Below, piece after piece: positions 6,893 through 7,636 of a stretch of DNA of 7,636 nucleotides (positions are counted from its first letter, which is position 1; the number at the start of each line of letters is the position of its first letter). Under the pieces are notes generated by a model, which made no database searches, had not been told where the DNA came from, and worked only from the letters and a program-made list of their open reading frames with translations. A program made the translations under genes and the position numbers. The stretch comes from Desulfobacterales bacterium HSG17 (GTDB lineage Bacteria; Desulfobacterota; Desulfobacteria; Desulfobacterales; Desulfococcaceae): NCBI GenBank assembly GCA_030377945.1, contig JAUCGD010000146.1, positions 1-7,636 of the forward strand, read 5' to 3'.

Positions 6893-7576
6893 CTATTTTT
6901 GATACTTTTCCTCGTAGAAATTTTCGACAAAGGGGACTTTGCGTGATGAACATTTTTTTATCGGACATAACTGACAACTGGTAAATTCACTTTCACTCTG
7001 GAAGTAAAAACCTGACTCAGATTTATCCGGAAGCATGACCATGCTGGATGTCAGCTTTACCCCAACAGTACTTTGAGTATCACCCAGAAGGTCAAACAAA
7101 GGGCGCTGCTGCTCCAATGGCCAGTCTGACAGAGAACCGGGACTCATCTGAGATATATGGCCCATATCAAAATGCTTTTGGATTTCCTTTTCCAAGAAGC
7201 GTGTGGCCGTATCCAGAGCCGCCTGCTTTAATGCATCAGCATAGAATCGTTTCAGCATATCAGAGATGCCGTCAGCCCACTGCACAAGCTCAGCCCCACA
7301 TGTCACTACAAAGGGGAACACACGATGTACCGATTTTACATTGACAGCTAACACGCGGCTATCAAAACGAATTTTTTCTACGACAATAAAATCATCACCA
7401 AGTTCATTTATGGCGCTCAGACCATAGAGAGCCCTAGGTCGGGCCACTTCGGCCGCCTGAGCTGCCAAAACATCAAAGATCTGTCGTTGAGCCGGACTAG
7501 GGGGTACATGTAGGTGTTCATACAAATAACCCAGATTGGGTTCAAATAATATGTTATCTAAAATAATCGCTTTCAT
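6893..7576 (-). CDS. Free-standing vitamin B12-dependent methionine synthase activation-domain protein
   Basis: This 227-residue protein resembles the C-terminal reactivation domain of cobalamin-dependent methionine synthase (MetH; Pfam Met_synt_B12), which binds S-adenosylmethionine during reductive remethylation of inactive cob(II)alamin. Seen: MSPGSLSDWPLEQQRPLFDL at 144-163, corresponding to the R-x-x-P-G-Y SAM-binding region; VGVKLTSSMVMLPDKSESGF at 171-190, matching the G-x-K-L-T-x-S and S-x-S-G-x-YF signatures; and a C-terminal C-x2-C-x4-C cluster (Cys201, Cys204, Cys209) that E. coli MetH lacks. Stand-alone versions are known in anaerobes whose methionine synthase is split, and related domains serve other corrinoid proteins, so the partner could be MetH or another corrinoid methyltransferase. 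The start is supported by AAGAGG five bases upstream. Base composition is markedly richer in G+C than in the other four genes, suggesting host backbone. Confidence 0.88.
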   Translation of the reverse strand: MKAIILDNILFEPNLGYLYEHLHVPPSPAQRQIFDVLAAQAAEVARPRALYGLSAINELGDDFIVVEKIRFDSRVLAVNVKSVHRVFPFVVTCGAELVQWADGISDMLKRFYADALKQAALDTATRFLEKEIQKHFDMGHISQMSPGSLSDWPLEQQRPLFDLLGDTQSTVGVKLTSSMVMLPDKSESGFYFQSESEFTSCQLCPIKKCSSRKVPFVENFYEEKYQK

Positions 7577-7636
7577 AGCAACCTCTTAATAATGGGATTA
7601 AAACTGGCACCTTGAAGTCCAATATAAAATCAATAA
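7577..7636. other. Right-edge sequence, possibly including the end of an upstream gene
   Basis: On minus, two frames are open from the window edge. One stops with a TAA at 7600-7598, 21 bases before the start at 7576. The other runs past that start before stopping. Either could be the tail of an upstream gene in the same operon, but too few codons are visible to identify a protein, and no promoter is evident. Confidence 0.25.
7582..7587 (-). promoter_or_regulatory. Ribosome binding site of the reactivation-domain gene
   Basis: The minus strand reads AAGAGG five bases before the ATG at 7576, a good Shine-Dalgarno match that supports this start. Confidence 0.6.

Noticed and set aside
6765..6977. 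Minus-strand open frame of 70 codons past the reactivation-domain gene
   Set aside because: It starts inside that gene in another frame, ends in A/T-rich spacer and has no recognisable features.
7048..7344. Plus-strand open frame of 98 codons
   Set aside because: It is antisense to the reactivation-domain protein, whose conserved motifs are clear on minus; the open frame follows from the higher G+C.

Overview
The window carries five protein-coding genes. Four lie in AT-rich DNA (roughly 30% G+C by spot counts) covering about positions 1-6900. The fifth lies at the right edge in clearly more G+C-rich DNA (45-58% in the lines counted). No rRNA, tRNA, CRISPR array or insertion sequence was recognised. 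A free-standing MetH-type reactivation-domain protein with a cysteine-rich tail, together with LuxR-type MalT-like regulators, fits an anaerobic, probably Gram-negative bacterium. A Desulfobacterota (sulfate-reducer) origin is my best guess, but it is inference from gene style and not proven by any marker gene.

Layout. Positions 1-1062 (minus) hold the first 354 codons of a MalT-like STAND ATPase regulator that runs off the left edge. Positions 1095-3788 (plus) hold a complete 897-residue MalT-like LuxR regulator, divergent from the first and separated from it by only 32 bp. The two have the same domain order and look like paralogues. Converging on the second regulator is a 578-residue exported serine hydrolase of the beta-lactamase/CubicO type (3825-5561, minus). 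Upstream of it, after a 224-bp gap with an inverted repeat, comes a 296-residue SAM-dependent methyltransferase of the leucine-carboxyl-methyltransferase-like family (5786-6676, minus). A 216-bp AT-rich spacer then leads to a 227-residue vitamin-B12-dependent methionine synthase activation-domain protein (6893-7576, minus).

How the genes may work together. The two regulators have the architecture of ligand-sensing, ATP-dependent transcription activators: ATPase, winged helix, helical repeats and, in the complete copy, a LuxR helix-turn-helix. The hydrolase and methyltransferase beside them could be targets, or could act on the sensed small molecule, but nothing in the sequence proves this link. 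The reactivation-domain gene probably belongs to core one-carbon/corrinoid metabolism. The composition step in front of it suggests that the other genes form an accessory block next to host backbone.
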